Of a DNA stretch of 64,000 nucleotides, positions 44,526 through 54,143 are shown piece after piece. Below the pieces are notes generated by a model that worked only from the letters and a program-made list of their open reading frames with translations, searched no databases and was not told where the DNA came from. Numbering within the stretch: the first letter of the stretch is position 1; each line of letters begins with the position of its first letter. Source of the stretch: Kordiimonas sp. SCSIO 12610 (GTDB lineage Bacteria; Pseudomonadota; Alphaproteobacteria; Sphingomonadales; Kordiimonadaceae); contig NZ_CP073747.1 of assembly GCF_024398015.1 (NCBI RefSeq), positions 1,498,501 to 1,562,500 of the forward strand, read 5' to 3'. Made by a program: the position numbers and the translations under genes.

Positions 44526-45710
44526 TTATGGTTTCACGGCGTCGCTGTAGCGCTGTAAACCGGCTTCCAAGTCTTTCATGAGGTCATCCGTATCTTCAAG
44601 GCCAATGTGTAGCCTTAGTAAAGGACCGGGGCTGGACCATTTTGATGCGGAACGGGCACTTTCTGGGTCGCTAGGTAATATTAGGCTTTCATACCCGCCC
44701 CAGCTAAAGCCCATTTTGAAATATTTCATCTCGTCAACAAGATGGGCCGTATCAGGATAATCCCCGTATTTGAGAATTATGGAGAAAAGACCTGTTGAGC
44801 CAGTGAAATCCCGGCTCCAGATGTCATGTCCTGGGCTTGTTTCAAGCGCGGGGTGGCGTACCTCATGGATAAGCGGGTGATCCTGTAGCCATTTGGCAAT
44901 CAAGAGCGCATTTTCTTCATGCTGCTTCAAGCGAACGCCGAGGGTTCTAAGCCCCCTAAGACCAAGGGCAGCGTCATCGGCAGAGACCGTTTGCCCAAGT
45001 GAATACGCGGTTTGTCGCAAACGTTTAAACATGCGGTGATTTGCAGTTGCCGAACCAAGCATAATATCCGAATGCCCGCCAATATATTTTGTGCAGGCAT
45101 GAACGCTAATGTCAGCCCCGAGTTCGAGCGCAGGGAAATACAAGGGTGTTCCCCATGTGCTATCGCTGACGATTAGGATATTGTGCCGTTTTGCGACCGC
45201 TGAAATTGCAGGCAGATCCTGCACTTCAAATGTCAGCGACCCGGGACTTTCAACTAAGATCATAGCGGTGTTATCTTTGATCAGGCTTTCGATGTTGGCG
45301 CCGATTGTGGGGTCATAATATTCCGTAGTAATACCCATTTTTTTCAGGAAACCGTTGGCAAAAGACCGTGTGGGATCATAGGCGCTATCAGTGATAAGGA
45401 TATGATCCCCAGTTTTAACACATGCAAGGATAGCCGCATTTACAGCCGCGACTCCGCTAGGGAAAAGCATAGTGCCTTCGCCGTTTTCAAGCTCGGTAAT
45501 CGCATCTTCAAGCGCCCACTGTGTCGGGGTTCCTTTGCGGCCATAGAATAAATGTCTGGCGCTTGGGTCTTTAACGCGCTCACGCATTTCTGCATAGCTG
45601 TCAAACAAACATGTTGAGGCACGATAAACTGGCGGGTTAACAATCCCGTGGGTCCATTCTTTACGCCTTCCGGCCGTTACAAGCTTTGTATCACGCTGTT
45701 TGTCTGACAT
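44526..45710 (-). CDS. metC: Cystathionine beta-lyase
   Basis: The 394-residue PLP enzyme of the Cys/Met metabolism family has GRKGTPTQWALEDAI early, YDPTRSFANGF near 115, and the PLP lysine in HACTKYIGGHSD near residue 205. The close match in layout is to alphaproteobacterial MetC, which cleaves cystathionine to homocysteine, pyruvate and ammonia. Cystathionine gamma-synthase or related gamma-type enzymes are less likely. It begins one base after the sulfurtransferase stop and is followed by modB after 13 bases, so the sseA-metC-modB-modC genes form one operon. Confidence 0.87.
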   Translation of the reverse strand: MSDKQRDTKLVTAGRRKEWTHGIVNPPVYRASTCLFDSYAEMRERVKDPSARHLFYGRKGTPTQWALEDAITELENGEGTMLFPSGVAAVNAAILACVKTGDHILITDSAYDPTRSFANGFLKKMGITTEYYDPTIGANIESLIKDNTAMILVESPGSLTFEVQDLPAISAVAKRHNILIVSDSTWGTPLYFPALELGADISVHACTKYIGGHSDIMLGSATANHRMFKRLRQTAYSLGQTVSADDAALGLRGLRTLGVRLKQHEENALLIAKWLQDHPLIHEVRHPALETSPGHDIWSRDFTGSTGLFSIILKYGDYPDTAHLVDEMKYFKMGFSWGGYESLILPSDPESARSASKWSSPGPLLRLHIGLEDTDDLMKDLEAGLQRYSDAVKP

Positions 45711-45711
45711 T

Positions 45712-46608
45712 TTACTCTATAGTCCTTATCATTTTTGCCTGTGGATTATTGATACCATAATGTGTGGCCCAATCAATCCATGCACCGTCATAGATGGCTA
45801 CATCCCATTTGCCAAGCAAACTTAATGCGGCGGCGAGCGTACATGCGGTTATTCCTGAGCCACAGGACGTGATTACAGGTCGATTGAGGTCGATTTTGTG
45901 GCGACTAAACAGATTTTCCAAGGCATCTATGGCTTTATAGTGACCATCCTTTGTGAATAGGTCCTGATAAGGAATGTTTACAGCAAGCGGCATATGGCCC
46001 GATGGCAAATTAGGCCGTGGCTCGGGGGCAGAGCCATCAAAACGGCCTTTTGAGCGCGCATCGATAATCATAGTGTCTTCGCTATGGATTGTCTGCTCTA
46101 TTTGAAGTCTGTTTACCAGTAACTGTTCGTTTGAAATGGGAATAAAGGGAGTGAAACTGTTGGTTGGAAGGGCGGCTTTAGAGGTCCCATCAACGGTTTT
46201 ATACCCTGCGTTTTTCCATGCAGATAAGCCACCATTTAGAATATAGATATTCTCAAAGCCAAAATACCTGAACATCCACCACACACGCGCTGCTGAAAAC
46301 AGCGGGCTATTATCATAGCATATGATGGTGTCATCCTTTGAAATTGCAAAATCATATATTGCTTTTTCAAATGTTGCGATCGTTGGCAGCATATGGGGAA
46401 GAGGCGCCCTAGTGTCTGCAATTAGGTCAATGTCAAAAAAATATGCACCGGGAATATGGGCTGCTGTGAATTCTTCAAAAGCAGATCTGTTGGTGCCAGG
46501 CAAATGGTAGCTACAGTCAAAAACCTTCACCGCATCTGAGTGAATATTTTCACTGAGCCAAACAGCGTCTACGAGCGTATTTTTTCTAGTTTCTTTGGGT
46601 GTTGCCAC
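45712..46608 (-). CDS. sseA: 3-Mercaptopyruvate/thiosulfate sulfurtransferase
   Basis: The 298-residue product has two rhodanese domains. The second has the active cysteine in ITSCGSGITACTLA near residue 241, as in SseA; the first ends with ILNGGLSAWKNAGY. It transfers sulfur from 3-mercaptopyruvate or thiosulfate to a thiol acceptor. A GTG at 46608 with AAGGGA 7 bases before it is the best start; an ATG frame reaching 46716 overlaps the hspQ terminator. It leads the operon with metC and modBC. Confidence 0.88.
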   Translation of the reverse strand: MATPKETRKNTLVDAVWLSENIHSDAVKVFDCSYHLPGTNRSAFEEFTAAHIPGAYFFDIDLIADTRAPLPHMLPTIATFEKAIYDFAISKDDTIICYDNSPLFSAARVWWMFRYFGFENIYILNGGLSAWKNAGYKTVDGTSKAALPTNSFTPFIPISNEQLLVNRLQIEQTIHSEDTMIIDARSKGRFDGSAPEPRPNLPSGHMPLAVNIPYQDLFTKDGHYKAIDALENLFSRHKIDLNRPVITSCGSGITACTLAAALSLLGKWDVAIYDGAWIDWATHYGINNPQAKMIRTIE

Positions 46609-46689
46609 GATTGTTCCCTTCTCAAAACCGACTGTATGGCTGATGTGCAGAAAATTCAATGCGCGGATAGGAATAGGGATAAAAAGAAA

Positions 46690-46712
46690 AAGGGGGTATC
46701 CGAAGATACCCC
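46690..46712 (-). terminator. Terminator of hspQ, UUCG loop
   Basis: On the minus strand GGGGTATC-TTCG-GATACCCC forms an 8-bp stem with an extra-stable cUUCGg tetraloop. It is followed by CCTTTTTCTTTTT. It ends hspQ transcription and lies inside the upstream part of the sseA region. Confidence 0.9.
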
Positions 46713-46819
46713 ACAAAGGTGGCGGCAGCTAATTTGCTACCCAAGGGAACTGTTTCCTCCAAAAGGCTTGAACCAAACGTTGGCCCATTTTTCAGGAGGG
46801 GTGTTTATATTTCGTTCGT

Positions 46820-47140
46820 TTAATTGAAAATTTGCCGTGACGACAAACCACCATCGGTTAGAGGGTGAAAAAATTCACTTAATTGAGGATGCTCAAAATC
46901 GTTTTCTTCATCGCAGGCAACAAGGTTTTCTTCCGCAACGTAAGTGACATGATCTTGTCCATCCACAAGGATATGATACCAGGGACGATGTTTGGATGGC
47001 CTCGATACGGCCATAAGCTCATACCATTCATCGGACTGTTCGTATGTGGCATCGACATCGAAAATAATACCTCGATAACCGAGGCCGATATGCCTGATGA
47101 CTTGACCCGGTGTAAACCGGGCAACATATGTTTTTGCCAT
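46820..47140 (-). CDS. hspQ: Heat shock protein HspQ
   Basis: HspQ (YccV) is a small heat-shock-regulated protein that affects Lon protease specificity and was first described as a hemimethylated-DNA-binding protein. The 106-residue product has the family landmarks FTPGQVIRHIGLGYRGIIFD, DEWYELMAVSRPSKHRPWYH and VAEENLVACD. AGGAG eight bases before the ATG at 47140 sets the start; the frame extends seven codons further with no site. Confidence 0.93.
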   Translation of the reverse strand: MAKTYVARFTPGQVIRHIGLGYRGIIFDVDATYEQSDEWYELMAVSRPSKHRPWYHILVDGQDHVTYVAEENLVACDEENDFEHPQLSEFFHPLTDGGLSSRQIFN

Positions 47141-47425
47141 TACTCTTCTCCTGGCCGACATACAAATCGGTACTACTTCGTCGACAGGACCACTTTTGAG
47201 GACCTGATTCCTTAACAGAATACGATTGGTTTCTTAATAAAATCTGAATGCTAAGTTTTTAATATATATACAATTTTACTAAATATTTCAGATAGTTGTG
47301 CCTATTATGAGGCGTGTTTGATCGACGCATTTAAATGGGAAAATTTGTCGCATCATTTTCATCTTGATAAATAGTGGTTTAGGCCTATGAATAGCGCGGT
47401 AGGATTAAAGCAATACGAAGAGACG

Positions 47426-47893
47426 ATGATGGCCAATAGTGTTTACGAAGGATTAGAGCAGCTCGGTAGCACGAGCACCCAGCCCAAGACACCTGAGGAA
47501 GCGGTTCTTGAAATGGTGCAGAACCCGCGTGCTGGCACTGATTATCTTGTGCGCTTTACGTGCCCTGAGTTTACAAGCCTGTGCCCTGTAACCGGTCAGC
47601 CTGATTTTGCACACCTTGTTTTAGACTATGTGCCGGATCAAAAACTTGTAGAAAGTAAATCACTGAAACTGTTTCTTCAGTCTTTCCGAAATCATCAGGC
47701 GTTTCATGAAGATTGTACGGTTGGGATCGCTGAGCGTCTTGTTGAAGAAATGAAACCAAAATGGCTTCGCTTCGGTGGTTATTGGTATCCACGCGGAGGT
47801 ATCCCGATTGATGTATTTTTCCAAACAGGAAAAGCGCCTGAAAATATCTGGATACCTGATCAAGGTGTACCAACCTACCGTGGTCGCGGTTAA
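47426..47893 (+). CDS. queF: NADPH-dependent 7-cyano-7-deazaguanine reductase
   Basis: QueF reduces preQ0 to preQ1 in queuosine synthesis. The product is about 155 residues, the single-domain (YkvM-like) type. The catalytic cysteine is in [15 protein letters not shown], followed by [15 protein letters not shown] and the NADPH and substrate region [19 protein letters not shown] before the double ATG at 47426/47429 favours these over the ATG at 47387. It is convergent with queE and part of a queF-queE-queC group. No preQ1 riboswitch is seen upstream. Confidence 0.93.
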   Translation: MMANSVYEGLEQLGSTSTQPKTPEEAVLEMVQNPRAGTDYLVRFTCPEFTSLCPVTGQPDFAHLVLDYVPDQKLVESKSLKLFLQSFRNHQAFHEDCTVGIAERLVEEMKPKWLRFGGYWYPRGGIPIDVFFQTGKAPENIWIPDQGVPTYRGRG

Positions 47894-47901
47894 AGGCTAC
47901 G

Positions 47902-48537
47902 TTAAGGGATATTAATCGCCTTGTGGGTCTGAACACTTAAATGCCACTTGGGGTGAGCTTTGCAGTAATCAACAGCTTTTTCTGTGTTTGAGATAAGTTC
48001 AGGGCTATCCATTGGCTGAAGGTAAAAATGCTCGAAATTTAAGTCGTCAAATTTTTCGGGCTCGCCACCTGCCTGCGGGTAAACAAGCTTAAGCTCTTGG
48101 CCCTTTTTGACAATCAGATCGGATCCAATTTTGGGGCTAATGCAAAGCCAGTCAATCCCGTTTGGTGGAAGAATTGTCCCGTTGCTTTCTACAGCAATGA
48201 CAAAACCATATTCGTTTAGCGTATCAACAAGTACCTGATCAAGTTGCAATAAGGGCTCACCGCCAGTACAGACAATGAAGGGGGGCTCATTTGTGTTCTG
48301 TGGCCAGTGGGAAAGAACGCGCTCCACAAGGTCTTTCGCGGTTTTGAACTTGCCGCCTCCAACACCATCAGTCCCTACAAAGTCAGTATCACAGAATTGG
48401 CAGATTGCTTTACTTCTGTCTTCTTCGCGGCCTGTCCATAAATTACAGCCTGAAAAACGGCAGAATATTGCAGGCCGGCCCGCGTTTGCGCCTTCACCTT
48501 GTAGGGTGTAAAATATTTCTTTTACGCTATAGACCAC
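47902..48537 (-). CDS. queE: 7-Carboxy-7-deazaguanine synthase
   Basis: QueE is a radical SAM enzyme that makes CDG from carboxy-tetrahydropterin in queuosine synthesis. The 211-residue product has VKEIFYTLQGEG at the start and an extended cluster motif: Cys in RFSGCNLW, then CQFC, giving CX14CX2C as in the QueE subclass with an insert. It has VCTGGEPLLQ and VESNGT further on. The GTG at 48537 is fixed by AAGGGG six bases upstream and by its place one base after the queC stop. Longer frames to 48657 overlap queC and are rejected. Confidence 0.93.
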   Translation of the reverse strand: MVYSVKEIFYTLQGEGANAGRPAIFCRFSGCNLWTGREEDRSKAICQFCDTDFVGTDGVGGGKFKTAKDLVERVLSHWPQNTNEPPFIVCTGGEPLLQLDQVLVDTLNEYGFVIAVESNGTILPPNGIDWLCISPKIGSDLIVKKGQELKLVYPQAGGEPEKFDDLNFEHFYLQPMDSPELISNTEKAVDYCKAHPKWHLSVQTHKAINIP

Positions 48538-48538
48538 A

Positions 48539-49258
48539 CTATGCCCCTTGATTTTGATAGCGTGTCGGGTCATCAAGGCTCGCTTCCTTAAAGCCCTTTT
48601 GGCGCAGCAGGCAACTATCGCAGTGGCCACAAGCCCTGCCATCTTCGTCAGGGTCATAGCAACTGATTGTCATGGAATAATCAACACCCAACTTTGTTCC
48701 AGTGCTAACAATCTCTGCTTTTGTCATATCAATCAATGGCGTTTGAATTTTAATTACTTCTTCATCAGAAACCCCGGCTTTGGTCGCCAAATTGGCCATT
48801 TTTGCATAGGCATCAATATACTCAGGCCGGCAATCAGGGTATCCGCTGTAGTCGAGGGCGTTAACACCGATAAAAATATCCTTTGCACCAATTGTTTCAG
48901 CATAAGCAAGGGCAAAGGACAGGAAAATTGTATTTCGGGCAGGGACGTAGGTTACAGGGATGTCGCTGCTCATATCGTCGTCTTCACGGTCCTTTGGAAC
49001 GTCGATATCATCAGTTAAGGCGCTACCGCCGAAAAGGCGGAGGTCAAGGTTTGCGGTTTTATGCTCTATCACGCCCAGTGTTTTTGCAATTTTATTTGCG
49101 GCAGTTAATTCAACACTGTGACGCTGCCCATATTGAAAACTAAGTGCATAGACGTCGTATCCGCTATCTTGCGCGATACGAATGACAGTTGCCGAATCTA
49201 ATCCACCAGATAATAATACAATGGCTTTTTTATTATTTTGTGCGTCTTTCATTGCCAT
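48539..49258 (-). CDS. queC: 7-Cyano-7-deazaguanine synthase
   Basis: QueC converts CDG to preQ0 with ATP and ammonia. The 239-residue product has the N-type ATP-pyrophosphatase loop LSGGLDSAT at residues 16-24, [17 protein letters not shown], and the zinc-binding cysteines in SCYDP, RACGHC and DSCLL. It is first in the queC-queE pair. AAGAGA lies before the ATG. An ATG two codons downstream is also possible. Confidence 0.95.
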   Translation of the reverse strand: MAMKDAQNNKKAIVLLSGGLDSATVIRIAQDSGYDVYALSFQYGQRHSVELTAANKIAKTLGVIEHKTANLDLRLFGGSALTDDIDVPKDREDDDMSSDIPVTYVPARNTIFLSFALAYAETIGAKDIFIGVNALDYSGYPDCRPEYIDAYAKMANLATKAGVSDEEVIKIQTPLIDMTKAEIVSTGTKLGVDYSMTISCYDPDEDGRACGHCDSCLLRQKGFKEASLDDPTRYQNQGA

Positions 49259-49523
49259 ATTTATCTCTTATTTTAATCCTAAATACGCTTCATTCTTAAT
49301 TCACGAGGCGCGCCTATAGCATTTCAATGCATTGAATGTAACTAAAATACCGCTTTGATCGCGGAATATGGTGCGTTTTTCATCAGATACCATGAATTTA
49401 TATCAAATTGTAAGTTTAAGATTTTGTTTACATCTTACGGCGAAACTAAACCTATGTTTGTGTATGGAAGGTTTCAGACCGTTTTGTGCATGCTGTGTGA
49501 ATGAGTGGTAAGGAGATAATAAA

Positions 49524-50009
49524 ATGATCAGGCAAATTTTATTGGCGGCTATCACTTTTGGCGCTGTAGCAGCATTGGATAGTTCAGAAGCCAATGCGAA
49601 TACCTTGTGTATTCGCCCTGTTGAAGAGAGTGCGGACAAGGTCCGTTTTGTTCAGACACATTTCATGGTGGCAGCGCTTCAGTGTCGTTATGATAGCTCT
49701 AGCAAATTACCAGAGCTTTATAATGATTTTGTCCGTGGGCATGATATTCATCTTAAAAACAGTGAAGCGCCACTTCGTGCCTTTTTAAAGCGGCAGGGTG
49801 AACAAACACTCGACACCTATATGGTTACTATTGCGAATAAGGTTTCCCTGCAAAGTACAAAATTGACTGAATTTTGTGATCGGACGGAGGCTGCTGCGGA
49901 GCTATCAAACCACGCATCCAGCCCAGAGGCATTGTTAGAGCTAATGCCAGTGCGTTACCAAAGGCCAGCGGCAAGATGCATTAGCGAGCCGGTATCATTG
50001 AGATACTGA
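49524..50009 (+). CDS. Secreted protein of unknown function
   Basis: The 161-residue product has a signal peptide (MIRQILLAAITFGAVAALDS, cut near EANA) and then a mainly helical domain with four cysteines, including TLCIRPVEE, LQCRYD, EFCDRTE and ARCISEP, which could form disulfides. The family is not recognised. AAGGAGATAATAAA precedes the ATG, a strong site. A hairpin terminator follows. It faces away from queC across a 265-base gap. Confidence 0.75.
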   Translation: MIRQILLAAITFGAVAALDSSEANANTLCIRPVEESADKVRFVQTHFMVAALQCRYDSSSKLPELYNDFVRGHDIHLKNSEAPLRAFLKRQGEQTLDTYMVTIANKVSLQSTKLTEFCDRTEAAAELSNHASSPEALLELMPVRYQRPAARCISEPVSLRY

Positions 50010-50048
50010 TAAAGAATACAGAAATTGATCTTAGGCGATTGAGACAGA

Positions 50049-50075
50049 AAAGGAGGCGTAAAAGCCTCCTTTTTT
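50049..50075. terminator. Hairpin terminator
   Basis: AAAGGAGGC/GCCTCCTTT stem (50049-50072) followed by T on the plus strand. It separates the secreted-protein gene from the convergent OmpA gene and may serve both. Confidence 0.85.
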
Positions 50076-50101
50076 ATTTGGTTAGCTATGGACGGTTTTC
50101 C

Positions 50102-51229
50102 TTAGCGTGAAAGAACGATCTCCACGCGGCGGTTTTGTGCTTCCCGAACATTATCAGCGGTGGATACAAGCGGTGATGTTTCACCTTTGCTTGAAACCAG
50201 GATAGCTTGTGCAGGAACACCCTTCGCAATCAGGGCACTTCGTACATTTTCAGCCCGCTTCCGCGATAGGCGGGAGTTATAATTGTCACTGCCAGCACGG
50301 TCCGTGTGTCCTGTGGCTCTAATGCGAACAACTTTGAACTTTTCAAACGCATCGGCAGCAGCATCGATAATTGATTGCGCGCTGTCAGTAATAGAAGAGC
50401 TGTCAAAGTCAAAGAACACGATAAACGGCCCCGGAAGCGGAGCAGGTTTCGGCTCTGGCTTCGGTGCTGGTTTTGGTTCAGGTTTTGGTTCCGGCGCGGC
50501 AGCTGGTGCTGGTTTTGGAGCTGGTTCTGGAACAGGCTCAGGCACAGTTGCGGGTTCAATACCATTGGAACCACCACCAAATAACCATGTTACACGGGCA
50601 AAAAGTTCATGGTTTTGAAAACGGAAATCTGCAATGCCGTCTGGTGTTTGGAAATCACCAAGGGCTGTTCGGAAGTAGCGATACCCAAGACCAAGTTCTA
50701 CATTGTCAGTAAGTTTACGCGCTGCGTGAACCATGCCTTGGCCTGCAAACTGTGTATCACTGTCATTAACAATCGTTCCGAGTGTTGTATTCAGGTTTGA
50801 TACATCCATGCGGGCGAAACCAATACCTGCGCCAATGAAGGCTTTCCAGTCTGCGATTTCTCCGAACTGGTAATGAACATTTGCCATAAATGCGTCAGAT
50901 TCCTGGTGACCACCAGAATCGCGAAGCCCAACTATATTAAACGGGCCGCCGTCAACAAAGTTAACCTGGTCGTAGCTGTTTCGGCGTGCAGCATATTCGA
51001 ACTCATAGCGCCATTTTCCAACTTTTCTGCCGAGAAACAGGCCAGACAAAAGGCCTGGATCAGCATCAGCATTGGCAAATAAGTCGCCCGTTGCATTGAC
51101 GCGGGCATCATCTGCTAGTGTGACCCCAAGTTGCAGGCCAGCGTAGAAGCCATCATCATCATGGTCGTCAGCGACAACGGTTATGTTGGCAGTTGTTAAG
51201 AGAAGTGCGGATAGCAATGCTTTGCGCAT
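50102..51229 (-). CDS. OmpA-family outer-membrane protein
   Basis: The 375-residue product has a signal peptide and an N-terminal eight-stranded barrel (about residues 25-215, from GFYAGLQLGV to ELFARVTWLF). A Pro/Glu/Lys/Ala-rich linker follows (about 225-268). The C-terminal OmpA domain carries the peptidoglycan-binding motif region ATGHTDRAGSDNYNSRLSRK. It ties the outer membrane to peptidoglycan. GGAGGAAACC lies just before the ATG. The linker repeats are simple at the DNA level. Confidence 0.92.
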   Translation of the reverse strand: MRKALLSALLLTTANITVVADDHDDDGFYAGLQLGVTLADDARVNATGDLFANADADPGLLSGLFLGRKVGKWRYEFEYAARRNSYDQVNFVDGGPFNIVGLRDSGGHQESDAFMANVHYQFGEIADWKAFIGAGIGFARMDVSNLNTTLGTIVNDSDTQFAGQGMVHAARKLTDNVELGLGYRYFRTALGDFQTPDGIADFRFQNHELFARVTWLFGGGSNGIEPATVPEPVPEPAPKPAPAAAPEPKPEPKPAPKPEPKPAPLPGPFIVFFDFDSSSITDSAQSIIDAAADAFEKFKVVRIRATGHTDRAGSDNYNSRLSRKRAENVRSALIAKGVPAQAILVSSKGETSPLVSTADNVREAQNRRVEIVLSR

Positions 51230-51442
51230 GGTTTCCTCCAGTATTTTTTATCTTGTTCATCTTTATTAAGAACTTATTAACTGAATGGATACTAGCGAAA
51301 TGTGTCTAAAACAAGCGTATTTGTGGGCTTTTTCTATCATGAAAAGAAAAATGGCACATAAAAAGCACACTTTCATATTTAAAGGGTACGACAATAATTT
51401 TACCGTACCCCGCAACCGAAGAAATGTTTGAAGGCCCTTAAC

Positions 51443-52957
51443 TTACATCAGGCTACCTTCTTTTTGGTTTGGGAATATATTAGACATAGGAAGTGGCCTT
51501 CCGTTGTCCTGAACCATAATGGCGTGCGAGCGATTTAACTCTCTTGGTTCTTTCACGCCGCAGGAATGGGCAATTACACCAACTTCATACATGACATGTT
51601 CGATATAATTTGCAACGCGTTCTGCCTTATCTGCTGCCACTAAGCCACGCTGAAGTTTCGGGTCATGTGTTGTAATGCCTGTTGGGCAGGTGTTTTTATT
51701 GCACTGAAGTGCCTGAATACACCCGAGTGAGAACATAAAGCCGCGGGCGGATACTACGAAATCAGCCCCCATGCAAAGCGCCCATGCCACATCAGCGGGG
51801 GTGATAAGCTTGCCGGAAGCGATGATTTTGATTCGATCCTTGAGGTTAAATCCGTTAAGTCGATCCGCAACCATTGGCAGGCTTTCCCAAATAGGAAGCC
51901 CCATATAATCCATGAGGCTCATGGGAGCTGCACCCGTGCCGCCATCACCAGAGTCGATTGTGATAAAGTCAGGCGCGCTCTCAACGCCGCGCTTGTGAAT
52001 AAGCTGAAGCATTTCGTCCAGCCAATCAAAGCTACCCATGACAGTTTTTATGCCTACCGGCTTGCCTGTGACGTCGCGAATATGATTAATCGAATCAAGT
52101 AGGCTTTCGATATCATTTATTTCGGGGTGTCGGTTTGGACTGATCGAATCTTCGCCAACCTTAATGCCCCGAATTTCCGCGATTTCTTCGCTGACTTTCT
52201 CGCCAGGCAAGATCCCGCCTTTGCCGGGTTTTGCCCCTTGTGCGAGTTTGAGTTCGAACATGCGGATATTTTCTTTGGCTGCAAGCGCCTCAAGCTTATC
52301 GTCCGAGAGGTTGCCGTTCTCGTCGCGGACACCGTATTTAGCAGTTCCAATTTGAAATACGATGTCACCGCCCCCTGATAGGTGATAGGAAGACAAGCCA
52401 CCTTCGCCGGTATTCATCCATGCCCCCGCCTTTGCTGACCCCTTGGAAAGGGCCTCTACCGCTACTTTTGAGAGGGCGCCATATGACATGCCTGAAACAT
52501 TAAACAGGGATGCGGTTTTATAAGGCGTTGTGCAATAGGGGCCAACTTCCACTTCACGGGTTTTAACAGCATCCTTTCGCATGGTTGGGAAGGCGCAGTT
52601 CGCAAACATGATGGTGCCTGTGGTGTGCAGATTTCGGGTGGACCCGAAGGCGAGGGTGGTATCATCCCGTTTGGCAGCCCTGTATACATAAGAGCGTTGT
52701 TCACGGTTAAAGGGCATTTCTTCCCGGTCCATGGCAAAGAAATATTGACGGAAAAAGACACCAATATGTTCCATCCAATAGCGTCCGCGTCCGATAACGG
52801 GGAAATTGCGGCGCACTGCATGCTTGGTTTGTGTCCTGTCGATCACATAAAGAATGATTGTGCCCAGCACGACAAGCCCGATTGCAAAAACAAACAAGAG
52901 TACAAAAAAGGTTAAGGCTTCGATGACGAAGGTCGGTATTCCCATTTGTTCAAACAT
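51443..52957 (-). CDS. Membrane-anchored glutamate-synthase-like FMN protein
   Basis: The 504-residue product has an N-terminal transmembrane segment (LTFFVLLFVFAIGLVVLGTI, about 15-34) and then a GltB-type FMN-binding TIM-barrel domain. Landmarks are FNVSGMSYGALSK, MNTGEGGLSSYHL, TIDSGDGGTGAAP and the 3Fe-4S cysteines in LGCIQALQCNKNTCPTG. It lacks the glutaminase domain of true glutamate synthase. Related genes are called FMN-binding glutamate synthase family, and their substrate is unclear. It is transcribed alone, with a 279-base gap to tRNA-Asn that holds no other gene. Confidence 0.87.
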   Translation of the reverse strand: MFEQMGIPTFVIEALTFFVLLFVFAIGLVVLGTIILYVIDRTQTKHAVRRNFPVIGRGRYWMEHIGVFFRQYFFAMDREEMPFNREQRSYVYRAAKRDDTTLAFGSTRNLHTTGTIMFANCAFPTMRKDAVKTREVEVGPYCTTPYKTASLFNVSGMSYGALSKVAVEALSKGSAKAGAWMNTGEGGLSSYHLSGGGDIVFQIGTAKYGVRDENGNLSDDKLEALAAKENIRMFELKLAQGAKPGKGGILPGEKVSEEIAEIRGIKVGEDSISPNRHPEINDIESLLDSINHIRDVTGKPVGIKTVMGSFDWLDEMLQLIHKRGVESAPDFITIDSGDGGTGAAPMSLMDYMGLPIWESLPMVADRLNGFNLKDRIKIIASGKLITPADVAWALCMGADFVVSARGFMFSLGCIQALQCNKNTCPTGITTHDPKLQRGLVAADKAERVANYIEHVMYEVGVIAHSCGVKEPRELNRSHAIMVQDNGRPLPMSNIFPNQKEGSLM

Positions 52958-53200
52958 TGTTGGCTCCCGATATATTTGTGTTCGTGTGAATATTGATGAT
53001 GCTGGGCATCACTCGCCAAATAAGAACTAAAAACAAGGAAAGACGAGATACTTGAGAAGAGACTAGCTGAAGTTAGAGACTAATCAAATCACACAATGAC
53101 ACAAAATTCTGTTCATAATCAGGTTTGCGTACGGGGCATGCGAACAGCCAAGAGTTTGAAAGGGAATGCTCGATGGTAGGGATATTTGATTGAGAAATAA

Positions 53201-53230
53201 AAAAGGGCTAGCTTAAAAAGCTAACCCTTT
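53201..53230 (-). terminator. Terminator after tRNA-Asn
   Basis: AAAGGGCTAGCTT with AGCTAACCCTTT forms a hairpin with one mismatch. On the minus strand it is followed by U-rich sequence, so it ends tRNA-Asn transcription. Confidence 0.8.
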
Positions 53231-53236
53231 ATGAAT

Positions 53237-53312
53237 TGGCTCCCCAGGCCGGACTCGAACCAGCGACCCAATGATTAACAGTCATTTGCTCTACCAACTG
53301 AGCTACTGGGGA
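53237..53312 (-). tRNA. tRNA-Asn (GTT)
   Basis: On the minus strand the acceptor TCCCCAG/CTGGGGA, D arm, anticodon loop CTGTTAA (anticodon GTT), T arm GCTGG-TTCGAGT-CCGGC and encoded CCA are all present. Confidence 0.97.
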
Positions 53313-53521
53313 TCAGTATGACACGCTTTCGGGTGACCCCGTCTGCGCTTGGGTGGGCTCTTTATACTCAAAAAAAATTCTCTGCCAAGCCCTATTTTTA
53401 TTTTTTGTGACGTTTTTTTGAAAAACCGCAGAAATGGTGATGTTTGGTAAATGCTGATTGGCGAAATGGAGCGGTCAGGCTATAAAGTGTTGTTCATATG
53501 AAAAAAAACGGATTGGGGCTT

Positions 53522-54064
53522 ATGAATACAATTGATAACTTGATTGCTGCGGCAAAAACAGGCGAGAGATTAAAGTATGTTTTCTTTTGGTCGCACAAAG
53601 ATCCCTCGGGCACAGTATCGAAGGCATGTTTTAGCCAATGGTATCCGAGGGGTGGAGTTGAGGGTGATTATAGCTATTTGACGGCCGAGCATTATATGAT
53701 GGCTGAGAAGGCAAGACTATTTGGCGATCAAAGAAAGTTTGATGAAATCATAGATGCCGAAAACCCCGGGAAAGCCAAGGCACTGGGGCGCGAAGTCTTG
53801 AGTTTTGATCAGGCAATCTGGAATAAGCACAAATTTGATGTGGCCGTTCGGGGTAATTATATAAAATTCTCCCAAAATAGTGACCTCAAAGAATTCTTAT
53901 TAAATACTGGAAAACGTGTATTGGTAGAGGCAAGTCCTGTAGACCCGATATGGGGGATTGGGATGTCGGTTGATGATCCTGAAGTCGAAAATCCGGAAAA
54001 ATGGAAAGGACAAAATTTATTAGGGTTCGCCTTAATGGAGGTGCGGGAAATGCTACGCCGTTGA
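53522..54064 (+). CDS. NADAR-family protein (YbiA-like)
   Basis: The 180-residue product has the NADAR fold pattern. FFWSHKDPS and ACFSQWYPRG lie near the start, then LTAEHYMMAEKARLFGD, where the conserved aromatic and Glu residues sit, and QNLLGFALMEVRE at the end. Members act as N-glycosidases on damaged riboflavin intermediates or ADP-ribose-type substrates. GGGGCTT precedes the ATG at 53522; a frame 24 bases longer begins at 53498. It lies between tRNA-Asn and tRNA-Cys, both on the opposite strand, a place that often holds gained genes. Confidence 0.85.
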   Translation: MNTIDNLIAAAKTGERLKYVFFWSHKDPSGTVSKACFSQWYPRGGVEGDYSYLTAEHYMMAEKARLFGDQRKFDEIIDAENPGKAKALGREVLSFDQAIWNKHKFDVAVRGNYIKFSQNSDLKEFLLNTGKRVLVEASPVDPIWGIGMSVDDPEVENPEKWKGQNLLGFALMEVREMLRR

Positions 54065-54143
54065 GGGCTGCATGCTAGTTATAGCGGATAAACTGTTTTT
54101 CTGCTGAAAATATTCAAAATCAGATAGATAGTAGGAGAAATAA

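Noticed and set aside
47216-47425. Looked for a preQ1 riboswitch before queF
   Set aside because: No stem followed by the expected conserved tail of preQ1 class I or II was found.
48538-48657. N-terminal extension of QueE
   Set aside because: It overlaps the queC coding end and lacks family residues; GTG at 48537 has a proper ribosome site.
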